A stretch of DNA of 32,062 nt from an uncultured Acidimicrobiaceae bacterium (GCA_937890395.1 CALACK010000092.1:1-32062); one strand, 5' to 3'; positions 8,210 through 17,813 are shown, numbered from the stretch's first letter. Numbers and translations: made by a program. Notes: a model not told the origin generated them from the sequence alone.

Positions 8210-10774
8210 CTAGTTCAACTTTCGTGAAATCAGTTCTGAAGGGAGCATGGCAATATCGCCACATCCCATTGAAATACAAAGATCTCCAGGCTTGAGCTCA
8301 TTATCTAGAAATTCTATGAGACCACTGCGTTTTGGCTGGTATATCACTTTAAGTTTTGGATGTGCAGTTCGGATTGCGTTGACGACCAGCTCGCCGGTGA
8401 CCCCAGCGATTTTGGCTGTGCCCGACGCATAAATATCTGTGACAACTACTAGATCAGCATCAGAAAATGAATCAGCATAGAGGTGCGAAATAACTGACAT
8501 TCGATTGAAACGATTTGGTTGAAACACTGCAACTACTCGCGTCCACGAATCAGATTTATCTCGCGCACCGGCTAATACTGCTGAAATCTCATTAGGCAAA
8601 TGGGCGTAGTCATCGACGTACGTAATGCCACGGTGTGTGCCGTGATTATCAAACCGACGCGCAACTCCACCGAACTTTGCAAGAGCAGTTGCGGCTTGTG
8701 CAAAACTGGCGCCGAGACTAATCGCCATCACCAGCGCACCAAGTGCATTGCGAACATTATGAATACCACGAAGCTGAATGTTGACAATACCTAATCGCAC
8801 TGTTTGAGTATCAATATTCTGCGACACGGTGAATTGTGCAGCTCCATTGTTGAATGAAATTTCGCTGGCTACGAAATCTGCATCCACAAGTCTTTGGGTT
8901 TTTGAATTACCTACCGAAGCGCTATAAGTAATCGAAACCAGTTGTTGAGCAATTTCGGCACAAAACGCGTCATCGACGCACAAAACTCGTGGCCCATTGA
9001 CTTTGCTTATGAACTCTCTGAAGCTTTCGCGGATTGCATCAAATGTCTGAAAGTTGTCCAAATGATCAATATCAACATTTGTCAAAATCGCTCCCATAAG
9101 TGGCAACTGCAAATGCGTTGAATCGCTTTCATCTGCCTCAACGACAAATAAATCGCTATTCGTCCACGATGCGCCTCGACCAAAGTCATTGACATCACCT
9201 CCAATTAAATAACTTGGGTTCAGTTTTGACTCAATCAGAATCGCCGTCAGCATTGATGATGTCGTAGTTTTGCCATGCGTTCCTGCAACACCAACGCTGC
9301 GCGCCCGACTACAAATTGCAGAAAGAATCTCAGCTCGAGACAAAACTCGAATGTTAGAACTTATTGCCTTTTGATATTCGATATTGCTCTTCGGTATCGC
9401 TGGAGAGCCAGTGACAGCATCACAATCTTTGACCACATCAGCGTTGTGCCCGATATTTATTTTGACACCAACTTTTCTGAGCCGTTCAATTACTTCTCCG
9501 TCGGAAATATCGCTACCAGAGACAACATGACCCATCTCGGCAAGCACAGTTGCTATTGCCGACATTCCTGGCCCGCCAACACCAACGATATGAATTTTGC
9601 GCTGTTTGTCAAGCCTGAAATCTGTCAAAGCTAAGTCTGACGATTTATCGCCAGCGACCAGGGAAATCAGTTTTACGAGCCCAGAGTCGCGATGCAATTG
9701 CCCGACAACACGCGCGTATTGATCCATCTGACGTAATTTCTCATCATCGTCAATTAATGAAATCACAGCATTACAAATCTGTTGCTTTGAAACTGCATCT
9801 TCATCTAAAACTATTGCTCCATTTGAGTCACCTAACCACTGGGCATTAAAATATTGGTGGTTGTCTGCAGCCTGCTTCCATGGGATAAGAACGCTTGCGC
9901 GACCAACCGTTGCCAATTCGGCAACCGTACTTGCCCCGGCGCGAGATATGACTAGGTCACTTGCTGCATACACATCGTGCATTGAATCAGTCGCTGGCAA
10001 CCTGACATAAAAAATAGCATTTGTGTTTTGATGTTTCGGCAGATCAGCATCAAAATATCTTTCACCAGTCAGATGAATTATCGAAAGATCTTGACGATTG
10101 TGATGTTGTTCGACCAATTCTCGTGTCAGTTTGTTGAGAAACGCAGACCCGAGCGAGCCCCCGGTAACTGCAATAACCTTGCCGGTCTTTGGCAAGCCGA
10201 GTCGCGACCGTGCTGCTTCACGCGTTGCCGCGACTTCTAGGTTTCGAATAGAACGACGAACTGGCGCACCGGTCAAAGTTGCATTACGCAACTTGGTCGG
10301 CAAATAAGCCACAGCTGTAGCGGCAGCCTGACGAGCCTGCATCTTTGTTGCGCGACCCGGTAAACGATCGTACGAAACTGTGACGACAGGAATATTCAGT
10401 TTGACTGCGGCCCGAGTCGCAGGAACACTGCCATAGCCACCGACAGAAATTACGACTGCTGGCTTCAGACTCCGCAAAAGAACAGTGGCATGGTTGATCG
10501 CTCGTCGCAATATCTGCACAGCATGCAGATTTTTTTTCAACGACGTAAATGAGAGATTTCGGCTAAAGCCACGCACATCTAGAAGTGTCAGAGGGATTCT
10601 CGTCGGAGGAACAAGTTTTGTTTCAACTCCATTTAAAGTGCCTACAAAATGAATCTGATCCGACGAGTAACCGGAATCAACAAGTAGTTCAGCGATCGCC
10701 AATGCCGGAATCACATGTCCACTAGTGCCACCACCGGTGATCACCGCATAAATTGAATGGTTTGATTTATTCAA
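8210..10774 (-). CDS. murG-murC: MurG-MurC fusion: lipid II GlcNAc transferase joined to UDP-MurNAc-L-Ala ligase
   Basis: One frame of 854 residues. Residues 1 to about 376 are MurG (GT28), which adds GlcNAc to lipid I at the inner membrane face. Blocks are GGGTSGHVIPALA (14-26), GGYGSVPA (112-119), the UDP-GlcNAc loop GGSLGS (205-210), SRAGASTVAE (277-286) and PWKQAADNHQYFNAQ (298-312). Residues about 392-854 are MurC, the ATP-dependent ligase adding L-Ala to UDP-MurNAc: GVGGPGMSA near 398, P-loop GTHGKTTTS (498-506), DIDHLDNF, and DDYAHLPNE. The linker between is only about 15 residues. In MurG the usual HE(Q/A)N motif before P-G reads VSYDRLPG (133-140). The start is a TTG with a weak GCGAG site; an in-frame stop lies just upstream and no better start was seen. 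It follows ftsW by 22 nt. Confidence 0.94.
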   Translation of the reverse strand: MNKSNHSIYAVITGGGTSGHVIPALAIAELLVDSGYSSDQIHFVGTLNGVETKLVPPTRIPLTLLDVRGFSRNLSFTSLKKNLHAVQILRRAINHATVLLRSLKPAVVISVGGYGSVPATRAAVKLNIPVVTVSYDRLPGRATKMQARQAAATAVAYLPTKLRNATLTGAPVRRSIRNLEVAATREAARSRLGLPKTGKVIAVTGGSLGSAFLNKLTRELVEQHHNRQDLSIIHLTGERYFDADLPKHQNTNAIFYVRLPATDSMHDVYAASDLVISRAGASTVAELATVGRASVLIPWKQAADNHQYFNAQWLGDSNGAIVLDEDAVSKQQICNAVISLIDDDEKLRQMDQYARVVGQLHRDSGLVKLISLVAGDKSSDLALTDFRLDKQRKIHIVGVGGPGMSAIATVLAEMGHVVSGSDISDGEVIERLRKVGVKINIGHNADVVKDCDAVTGSPAIPKSNIEYQKAISSNIRVLSRAEILSAICSRARSVGVAGTHGKTTTSSMLTAILIESKLNPSYLIGGDVNDFGRGASWTNSDLFVVEADESDSTHLQLPLMGAILTNVDIDHLDNFQTFDAIRESFREFISKVNGPRVLCVDDAFCAEIAQQLVSITYSASVGNSKTQRLVDADFVASEISFNNGAAQFTVSQNIDTQTVRLGIVNIQLRGIHNVRNALGALVMAISLGASFAQAATALAKFGGVARRFDNHGTHRGITYVDDYAHLPNEISAVLAGARDKSDSWTRVVAVFQPNRFNRMSVISHLYADSFSDADLVVVTDIYASGTAKIAGVTGELVVNAIRTAHPKLKVIYQPKRSGLIEFLDNELKPGDLCISMGCGDIAMLPSELISRKLN

Positions 10775-10796
10775 AATTCTCGCCAGTGATCAGCAA

Positions 10797-11993
10797 TCAG
10801 TCCATATTACGAGCGACATTAAGCAGCAAACCTGCTGCTGACATGCACACGAGAAGTGAACTTCCTCCATACGAGATGAGTGGAAGCGTCAAACCTGTAA
10901 CAGGCATCGAGCCAGTTACTCCGCCGATATTTATACATGCTTGCAACGCAAACCACATCGTCACGCCCCCAGCGACTAAGGCCGTAAACTTATCCGGAGC
11001 TCTCTTACTAGCTTGTAAACCAAAAAGGGTAAAAATCAAAAATCCCCCGATCACAAGACTCACACCAATTAATCCGAATTCTTCAGCAACTGTTGAGAAA
11101 ATGAAATCGCTATGTACAAGTGGCACATAGCCCCACTTGCCAGTGCCCGCTCCAGCCCCAGTACCAGTTATGCCACCATTTGAAATTGCTAGAATTGACT
11201 GCCAAACCTGATAACCGTATCCACTCTTTGTCTCATCTAGATTCATGAATGCTGTCCAGCGATTACGTCTCGACGAGCTTGACAGGGTAAATAGGCCGCC
11301 AATTAAAATCGACATCAATGACAATGGAAAAACGATTCGTAACGGTGTGCCAGCCATAAATATCAAAGTCAAGACAATGCAGGTGAGAATAATTGCGCCA
11401 CCCAGGTCTTTTTGAACAAGACACAACGCAACAGAAATTATCCACACGCGCAAAACTGGTTTTATAGCTACAGATAGATCAGACGAATCTTTGCGACGTT
11501 TACTGAGTAAATGTGCGCAATAAACTAAGAGCGCAAATTTTAGAAATTCGGATGGCTGAAACCCAACTGGACCGATCGCAACCCACGCACGAGCGCCATT
11601 GGTGCTCACACCTATACCTGGAGCAAATGGCAGAGTCATCAAACCGAACGCGAATATTAAACCAGGTAACACGAATTTTCTTAAAAGTGAATACGGAAAA
11701 AAATAAAAAAACACCATACCCAAAACACCAACACTTGACCACATCAATTGTTTGAAAAACATTCTCCACGGGGACATTCCGCGATTAAGAGCAACTATTG
11801 AAGATGATGACAGCACCATTACTAATCCAAAAGTGATCAGGCTAAGAACTGTGATCAGAATCCAAAATACCGTCGCGTTCGCAGCACCCAATTGACTGCG
11901 TCCCGACAAGGTGATACCGCGGTCTTCAAGAACATCGCGCCGACGTTCACCCAATGTGGCTGCACCGCCTGAACTTGAAATAGTTGTGCTCAT
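10797..11993 (-). CDS. ftsW: FtsW, septal peptidoglycan polymerase (SEDS)
   Basis: SEDS-family glycosyltransferase that polymerises lipid II at the septum together with FtsI. It has 398 residues, with a cytoplasmic N-terminus of about 40 residues and then roughly ten hydrophobic helices. Signatures are NGARAWVAIGPVGFQPSEFLKF, the extracellular HSDFIFSTVAEEFGL loop whose Asp matches the catalytic Asp of the family, and PVTGLTLPLISYGGSSLL near the end. The ATG overlaps the murD stop by 4 nt (ATGA), so translation is coupled. FtsW rather than RodA is chosen because of its position between murD and murG. Confidence 0.97.
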   Translation of the reverse strand: MSTTISSSGGAATLGERRRDVLEDRGITLSGRSQLGAANATVFWILITVLSLITFGLVMVLSSSSIVALNRGMSPWRMFFKQLMWSSVGVLGMVFFYFFPYSLLRKFVLPGLIFAFGLMTLPFAPGIGVSTNGARAWVAIGPVGFQPSEFLKFALLVYCAHLLSKRRKDSSDLSVAIKPVLRVWIISVALCLVQKDLGGAIILTCIVLTLIFMAGTPLRIVFPLSLMSILIGGLFTLSSSSRRNRWTAFMNLDETKSGYGYQVWQSILAISNGGITGTGAGAGTGKWGYVPLVHSDFIFSTVAEEFGLIGVSLVIGGFLIFTLFGLQASKRAPDKFTALVAGGVTMWFALQACINIGGVTGSMPVTGLTLPLISYGGSSLLVCMSAAGLLLNVARNMD

Positions 11994-13354
11994 CGAGCCG
12001 CCTCGGCCACATCGAGACTTTCTACTAGTGCGTTAACCTCTTTTGCAAAGTCATCACCACGCTGCCCATAGTTTGCATACCAGTCATAACTAGTGCACCC
12101 TGGTGAAAGCAAAACTACATCGCCAGGTTTTGCCAATGCATTTGCTGCCGCAACCGCTTCATGCATTGAGTTTGCCGTGCGAACCTCACAGACTTCAGAA
12201 AACGCACTTTGAATTTCTTTTTGCGCGGAACCAATTGCGACGACAGCCCGCATTCTCTTGGGCTGACAAGCCATCTCATCCAAATCAAGACCTTTGTTCT
12301 TTCCGCCAGCGATCAGCACAATTGAGTCAAATGATCGCAATGCAACCTTTGATGCATGCGGACTCGTTGCTTTTGAATCGTTGTACCACGCGACGCCGCG
12401 AGAAGTTACAACCAACTCAATTCGATGTGGAGCATTAACAAATTCGGCAAGCGCAGTCGCCACATCATTTTTAGTTGCAAGACCAGACTCAATCGTTATC
12501 GCCGCTGCAGCGAGGGCATTAGTGATGTCGTGTGGCAAACTTCGACGCATCTCAGAAACATTCATTATTCGCCCATTTGGTGAATTTAAGAATCCGTCGC
12601 TCAGGTGGTAGTCGCCAGACTCTGACCCGAAACTAATTATCCGAGCGCCACTCTGTTTGGCGATTGCAAAAATCGATTCGTCGTTCTGCGGTACTACCGC
12701 TACATCATCGTTATTAAGATGTGCCCACATTTGCGCCTTGGCAGATTTATACGAATCAAAAGATGAGTGCCAATCTAAATGATCAGGCGCGAGATTAAGC
12801 CAGACCGATGCCCGAGTGCGAAACTTTTTCGTGTACGCCAACCTGAAACTTGAGCATTCAACCGCAAACGCTTGCGCATCGCTTTTCAAAGCTGAAATTA
12901 GCGGAAGTTCAGTATTGCCGACAGCTGTTGCGCGCAATCCAGCAGAACTCAAAATCGCCGCTGCCATCAGCGTTGTCGTTGTCTTGCCATCTGTACCTGT
13001 GATAGCAACCATCGGCCTTGGATGCGGCGCCAGTTGCTCTAATTGATACGCAAGTTCAATTTCAGAGGCAATGAATTTATTTTGTGTTTTCGAAAACTTT
13101 ATGACTTGATGTTCTTCTGGAACTCCTGGTGCCGGCGAAACCTGATCTACTTGAGCAATAATTTCAATTAGTTGTTGTGCATCTGGATTGCTTACGAAAC
13201 GAGCATCAAGTTCGCTAGCTAATTGATTATGCGCAGCAATAGCCACATCGTCAGTCGAATCGTCTGCAAGTACAACAGACTGACCGCGTGCAACAAGTTC
13301 TTTGGCAACCGCTCTACCCGCGACTGCTAGACCGTAGACAAGCGTTGTTGTCAT
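11990..13354 (-). CDS. murD: UDP-MurNAc-L-Ala:D-Glu ligase MurD
   Basis: Cytoplasmic ATP-dependent ligase adding D-glutamate to UDP-MurNAc-L-alanine. From the chosen ATG it has 454 residues, the normal length. The N-terminal Rossmann part begins TTLVYGLAVAGRAVAKEL. The P-loop is GTDGKTTTT (about 120-128), followed by LAPDHLDWH with the downstream lysine of the Mur family, and the C-terminal WYNDSKATSPHA and AGGKNKGLD blocks. The frame is open 24 codons further upstream (to 13426), but those codons overlap mraY and do not look like MurD. The ATG at 13352-13354 lies 1 nt after the mraY stop, matching the spacing of neighbouring junctions. Confidence 0.96.
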   Translation of the reverse strand: MTTTLVYGLAVAGRAVAKELVARGQSVVLADDSTDDVAIAAHNQLASELDARFVSNPDAQQLIEIIAQVDQVSPAPGVPEEHQVIKFSKTQNKFIASEIELAYQLEQLAPHPRPMVAITGTDGKTTTTLMAAAILSSAGLRATAVGNTELPLISALKSDAQAFAVECSSFRLAYTKKFRTRASVWLNLAPDHLDWHSSFDSYKSAKAQMWAHLNNDDVAVVPQNDESIFAIAKQSGARIISFGSESGDYHLSDGFLNSPNGRIMNVSEMRRSLPHDITNALAAAAITIESGLATKNDVATALAEFVNAPHRIELVVTSRGVAWYNDSKATSPHASKVALRSFDSIVLIAGGKNKGLDLDEMACQPKRMRAVVAIGSAQKEIQSAFSEVCEVRTANSMHEAVAAANALAKPGDVVLLSPGCTSYDWYANYGQRGDDFAKEVNALVESLDVAEAAR

Positions 13355-13355
13355 T

Positions 13356-14420
13356 TCAGCGACGCAACCTGGCGAGACTCTGCATGTCGGTGAAGTCGGC
13401 AATAAAAATCGCAACTGCAGTCGCAACGCAGATTGCAGAAATTATCCAAAAACGAATAATTACTGTGGTCTCAGGCCAACCGAGTTGTTCAAAGTGGTGA
13501 TGAATTGGTGAGTTGAGCAGTAATCGTTTCTTACGACCCGATGCTTTGAATACTCCCATCTGTACTGCGACTGAACCGGCTTCAAATACGTTGATGCCAC
13601 AAATGATTGGCAGCAAAAGGTGTGTATTAGTTGTTACTGCGAGAAGACCTAACGCTGTACCGATTCCGAGCGCACCGACGTCTCCCATAAAAATTCGTGC
13701 TGGTGCAGCGTTCCACCACAAGAATCCACCGCACGCTCCACCTAATGCCGCTGAAAGAACTGCCAGATCAAGCGGATTAATCACACTGTGATACAAGTGA
13801 GGATTTCTAAACGCCCAGTAGCCGATAACCGTGAAAGCAACGAACCCAAATGTCGCCGAGCCAGCAGCAAGACCATCTAGACCGTCGGTGATGTTGACTG
13901 CATTTGCTGTTCCCCAGACCATTAATGCCGTCCAAATTACAAATAGTGGCCAAGTGAATGTAATTCCTGGAAGATCTGATCTCGTAAACGAGAGTGTTTC
14001 GCTAACACCCGTGGCCGCCTGCAACCACCAAGTTAAAACAATACAAATACCAAATGTTATGTAACCTTTTTTTTTCCAAAATATTCCACGATTGTGCTGG
14101 CGCTGGACTTTAAGAAAGTCATCTAGAAAACCGATCGTCGCCAATACAAAAACAGCAACCCAAATAATCATCGATTGATCAGAAAACGGAAGTCCATCTC
14201 TTAAGTGAGCAACCAACCATCCAAACGCGGCAGAAAACAAGATCGCGATACCGCCCATTGTCGGTGTACCTTGCTTGCTCATGTGTTGAACCGGCCCACG
14301 GTCTTCGGCACCAAGTATTGGTTGACCTTTACCAAGTCGTTTAAATATCGCCATCAACAACCGAGTAGTTGCGAGTGAAGCGAACATTGCAACTCCGGCC
14401 GCCATCAAAATTGCAATCAC
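13356..14420 (-). CDS. mraY: Phospho-MurNAc-pentapeptide transferase MraY
   Basis: Integral membrane enzyme that transfers phospho-MurNAc-pentapeptide from UDP to undecaprenyl phosphate, making lipid I. It has 354 residues and about ten transmembrane helices. Family residues are visible: FLDDFLKVQRQ (aspartate pair), NAVNITDGLDGLAAG, FMGDVGALGIG, and the cytoplasmic SPIHHHFEQLGWPE histidine motif. The GTG start overlaps the murE stop by 4 nt (GTGA) and has AAAGGTGG upstream. A run of nine A in the sense strand (14067-14075) encodes three lysines in FWKKKGYITFG. murE directly precedes it, where murF would normally lie. Confidence 0.97.
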   Translation of the reverse strand: MIAILMAAGVAMFASLATTRLLMAIFKRLGKGQPILGAEDRGPVQHMSKQGTPTMGGIAILFSAAFGWLVAHLRDGLPFSDQSMIIWVAVFVLATIGFLDDFLKVQRQHNRGIFWKKKGYITFGICIVLTWWLQAATGVSETLSFTRSDLPGITFTWPLFVIWTALMVWGTANAVNITDGLDGLAAGSATFGFVAFTVIGYWAFRNPHLYHSVINPLDLAVLSAALGGACGGFLWWNAAPARIFMGDVGALGIGTALGLLAVTTNTHLLLPIICGINVFEAGSVAVQMGVFKASGRKKRLLLNSPIHHHFEQLGWPETTVIIRFWIISAICVATAVAIFIADFTDMQSLARLRR

Positions 14421-15856
14421 AAAGCCACCTTTAATAGTTCTCGTGACACAGCGACATCGTTAAATTCGATTTCGTTTGCGCCTATTGTCTGCGTTGATTC
14501 ATGACCTTTACCGGCGATTACCACAATGTCTCCGCTGCACGCCACCGAAAATGCCTGTGCTATCGCATCACGTCGGTCAAGAATAACATAAATTGGCTTT
14601 TTTAGAGCGTGGTTGCAACCAACTTCTATTTGCTTCGCGATAACAGAGGAATCTTCAAGGCGCGGATTGTCTGATGTGATAAAAACCACATCTGCTAAAT
14701 CACTTGCTACTTTTCCCATTCTTGGTCGTTTCTGATGATCGCGATCACCACCGCAACCGAACACAACGATCACGCGACCCGAGTCGGTAATCAATTTTCT
14801 TGTCGCATCCAAAACATTTTGTAGTGCCTCGGGTGTGTGCGCATAATCAACTACAACACCAAAATTCTGACCAACTGATACAGATTCAAATCGCCCTGCG
14901 ATTGCGTCCGCAGCAGCCAAACCTTTGGCAATGTCGCTTGTGGCGACACCGAGTTTGGCTGCTGCGTTCGCGGCAGCTAGCGCGTTCATTACATTGAAGT
15001 ATCCACCTGTGACGAGTTGTACCTTCTCGCCTCGCCAAACAAAAGATAGCTGATCAACTTCTGCCACAATTTGTGACGCATCGTTGATTCCAAATGTCTC
15101 TAAGTTAACTTCATTTTTTTCATTTAAAATCACGATCAACTTTGCGCCATAATGATCATCTCGGTTTACGATGCACGTGTCCGTATATTGTTGCGTGAAT
15201 AATTTTGATTTTGCCGAAAAATATTCGTCCATTGATCCGTGAAAATCTAAATGATCTTGACCGAGATTTGTAAATATGGTTTCAGCAAATCTCGTACCTG
15301 CTACGCGACATAACGACAAAGCATGCGACGAAACCTCCATCACCACAGCATTGCACCCGCGCTCAAACTCATTGGCTAATGATCGTTGCAAGTCCGTAGC
15401 TTCAGGAGTTGTTCGGGCACCGGAGAGAGTTCCGAAAACTGCAGTGACTAGACCGTGCTGGCGCAATACTGATGCCAGTAAATGTGCGGTCGTTGTTTTG
15501 CCATTAGTTCCAGTAATGCCAATCACTTTCAATTTCGAACTTGGACGACCAAAAAATTCAGCGGCAAAATATCCCATCGCAGTTCGAACATCGTCAACAA
15601 CTATTTGTGGAACGTCAACATTCAATTTTCGTTCAACAAGAATTGCTGATGCACCATTCTTTATGGCTTCTACCGCAAATTCATGACCGTCGACATTTTC
15701 GCCAACTACACAACAGAACAAGCAACCACTTGAAATGTTTTTTGAGTCATGTGTGATCTCATTTACGAAAACATTTTGGTCACCATAAACCTCTCGGGCA
15801 ACGACCTCATTTACTCCCGTCACAAGATCTATCAGTTGAAGTGATCTGGCACTCAT
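14417..15856 (-). CDS. murE: UDP-MurNAc-tripeptide ligase MurE (meso-diaminopimelate type)
   Basis: ATP-dependent ligase adding the third peptide residue to UDP-MurNAc-L-Ala-D-Glu. It has 479 residues. Blocks: THDSKNISSGCLF (36-48), P-loop GITGTNGKTTT (113-123), NLGQDHLDFHG (197-207), VVVDYAHTPEAL, VFGCGGDRDHQKRPRM, and DNPR at 396-399. DNPR is the signature that selects meso-diaminopimelate over lysine, so the wall is predicted to be of the mDAP type. Near the end KGHESTQ completes the site. The ATG lies 1 nt after the ftsI stop. No MurF domain is fused to either end. Confidence 0.97.
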   Translation of the reverse strand: MSARSLQLIDLVTGVNEVVAREVYGDQNVFVNEITHDSKNISSGCLFCCVVGENVDGHEFAVEAIKNGASAILVERKLNVDVPQIVVDDVRTAMGYFAAEFFGRPSSKLKVIGITGTNGKTTTAHLLASVLRQHGLVTAVFGTLSGARTTPEATDLQRSLANEFERGCNAVVMEVSSHALSLCRVAGTRFAETIFTNLGQDHLDFHGSMDEYFSAKSKLFTQQYTDTCIVNRDDHYGAKLIVILNEKNEVNLETFGINDASQIVAEVDQLSFVWRGEKVQLVTGGYFNVMNALAAANAAAKLGVATSDIAKGLAAADAIAGRFESVSVGQNFGVVVDYAHTPEALQNVLDATRKLITDSGRVIVVFGCGGDRDHQKRPRMGKVASDLADVVFITSDNPRLEDSSVIAKQIEVGCNHALKKPIYVILDRRDAIAQAFSVACSGDIVVIAGKGHESTQTIGANEIEFNDVAVSRELLKVAL

Positions 15857-15857
15857 G

Positions 15858-17813
15858 TCAGTGAGACGCTCCTAGATCTGCAGGACGTGGCCCGACACAG
15901 CCCAAGTCACCTTGAGGGGGACGGATATCGAGTTCATTGACAAGGGCTTGCCCGATGCGCGCGAACACTGGTGCGGCCGCTAGTCCGCCGAATCGGTCTT
16001 TTGCTGTTGGATCTGGTTCGTCAATTGAAACCAAAACTGTCATCCGTGGATTACCTGCAGGCAAAAACCCAACGAACGATGCGAAATACGAATTGGTTCC
16101 ATCCTCTGCTGTATATTTTCCATTTTTTTGAAGTTTGTACGCGGTACCAGTTTTGCCAGCAACACTCATTCCTGAGAGTTGCGCGAGTCCGCCTGTTCCA
16201 TGGCAAACCACGTCAGTCATCATTTCGGTCATTACTTTCGCGGTTGCTTCGCTAACAACTTCGTGGGTCTGAGACTGCGGAGCGTCAGTGACGACTCCCT
16301 TTGCATCTACTGTCGCTTTTACTAATTTTGGTGCGATATAAACACCTCTGTTGGCGATCGTATTTACTGCCGATACCAGTTGCAATCCGGTTGCGGTATA
16401 TCCATAGCCATAAGCGAAGGTAATTTTTTCGGTGCCTTGCCATTTTTCTGCTGGCTTTAAAACTCCGCGCGACTCTGCAGGGTAATTGACAGGAGTTTTT
16501 GTACCAAAACCAAATGATTGAAGATAGTCATGATTCGTTTTGCTGTTAAGCAAACGTGAAATCAAAACCGTTCCGTTGTTTGACGAATCGACAATTATTT
16601 TTCGTACTGTCATGTCTTGCGTTGGGTGAACATATCCATCTGAAACTTTGTACTCCCAGTCAGTACCTTTGTCATAGATTTCTTCATACGGCACTGTGAA
16701 TATCGTCGATGGCACTGCTTTACCTTCGTTAATTGCAGCAGCGATACTAAATACTTTCGCGACCGAACCAGGTTCGTAGGCTTCAACTGCGGCGAAGTTT
16801 CCTGAATCACTTGTATAACTTCCATCAGTGTTGCGACGAATATTTGACATCGCATAAATTTCGCCAGTTTTTGTATCCATCACAATTGCTGAGCCGCTAC
16901 GCGCTTCAACAAACTGAACTTGCTGTGTGAGAATTGAGTCAACTTGAAATTGAATTGTTCGATTAATCGTCGTAATTAGCCTGCCACCAGGTATTGCTTC
17001 GACGACATCACTCGAGCCGGCAGCCATTGACTTTCCACTGGCGTTTACCTCGCGCGCGATGCGACCATCTTCACCTGCGAGCAATTCTTGATATTGCAAC
17101 TCAAGACCCGAGATTCCGAGACCATCAATATCGGTGCGACCAATTAGTCCACGTAAACCACTACTTGTCAACGCCCGACCAGATTCGCGATATGACGAAA
17201 CACCTTTAAGCCCAAGAGCAATAATTACATCGGCAAGTCGTTGATCGGCTTGACGAGCAACATATACAAAACTTGAACTTTGGTCTCGAAGTTTGATTGA
17301 CAACTCAAGTTTTGCTTCATCTGTTATTTGCAAAATGCTGCCGACGGCATTTGCGACACCGATTGGGTCAGTTACCGAGCGCGGATCTGCGAAAACTGTT
17401 CGTGTCGGTATCGGCAACGCCAATTCTTGTCCATTACGATCCAAAATTGATCCGCGTTCAGCACGAAGTGTTTGAACTCTCGTTCGTTGCGAAACGCTCG
17501 CGTCACGATATTCACTAGCCCAAACTGTTTGCAGCATTGCAACTCGAATACCGAGACCAACCAGCAATAAGGCAACAATCGAGAACATAAAACTTGTACG
17601 TTTTTGTACGGTTCCAACTTTGAGATCTTTCGCAAACACATCGAAACCTTTGTTAACGACAGCACCATTTCGATGAGAAATTTGAGCAACTTGCTTTCGG
17701 TGCTTATCGTTCGCGCGAATTTTGCGCTTTGAAAGAGCCTTGCCCTTAGATTGTTTTATACGTATTGATCTGCCGAGACTTTCGGCACGACGTTCACGAA
17801 TTGACTGGCTCAC
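15858..17813 (-). CDS. ftsI: FtsI / penicillin-binding protein 3, septal transpeptidase
   Basis: Class B penicillin-binding protein that cross-links septal peptidoglycan and pairs with FtsW. It has 651 residues. A long, very basic cytoplasmic N-terminus (1-72) precedes one transmembrane helix (about 75-95). The PBP dimerisation domain starts at RAERGSILDRNGQELA (118-133). Transpeptidase motifs are S350-V-A-K353 (nucleophile Ser350, in EPGSVAK), the SxN motif in VDSSNNG (410-412) and K554-T-G556 in AGKTGTA. There are no PASTA repeats; the protein ends soon after the catalytic domain. The GTG start overlaps the ftsL-like stop by 4 nt, so the two are coupled. Confidence 0.97.
   Translation of the reverse strand: MSQSIRERRAESLGRSIRIKQSKGKALSKRKIRANDKHRKQVAQISHRNGAVVNKGFDVFAKDLKVGTVQKRTSFMFSIVALLLVGLGIRVAMLQTVWASEYRDASVSQRTRVQTLRAERGSILDRNGQELALPIPTRTVFADPRSVTDPIGVANAVGSILQITDEAKLELSIKLRDQSSSFVYVARQADQRLADVIIALGLKGVSSYRESGRALTSSGLRGLIGRTDIDGLGISGLELQYQELLAGEDGRIAREVNASGKSMAAGSSDVVEAIPGGRLITTINRTIQFQVDSILTQQVQFVEARSGSAIVMDTKTGEIYAMSNIRRNTDGSYTSDSGNFAAVEAYEPGSVAKVFSIAAAINEGKAVPSTIFTVPYEEIYDKGTDWEYKVSDGYVHPTQDMTVRKIIVDSSNNGTVLISRLLNSKTNHDYLQSFGFGTKTPVNYPAESRGVLKPAEKWQGTEKITFAYGYGYTATGLQLVSAVNTIANRGVYIAPKLVKATVDAKGVVTDAPQSQTHEVVSEATAKVMTEMMTDVVCHGTGGLAQLSGMSVAGKTGTAYKLQKNGKYTAEDGTNSYFASFVGFLPAGNPRMTVLVSIDEPDPTAKDRFGGLAAAPVFARIGQALVNELDIRPPQGDLGCVGPRPADLGASH

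Noticed and set aside
13355-13426. Upstream extension of the murD frame into mraY
   Set aside because: The added 24 residues are not MurD-like. The ATG at 13354 gives the family N-terminus.
14060-14080. Programmed frameshift at the A9 run in mraY
   Set aside because: The zero frame gives a complete MraY; no alternative product or stimulatory structure is evident.
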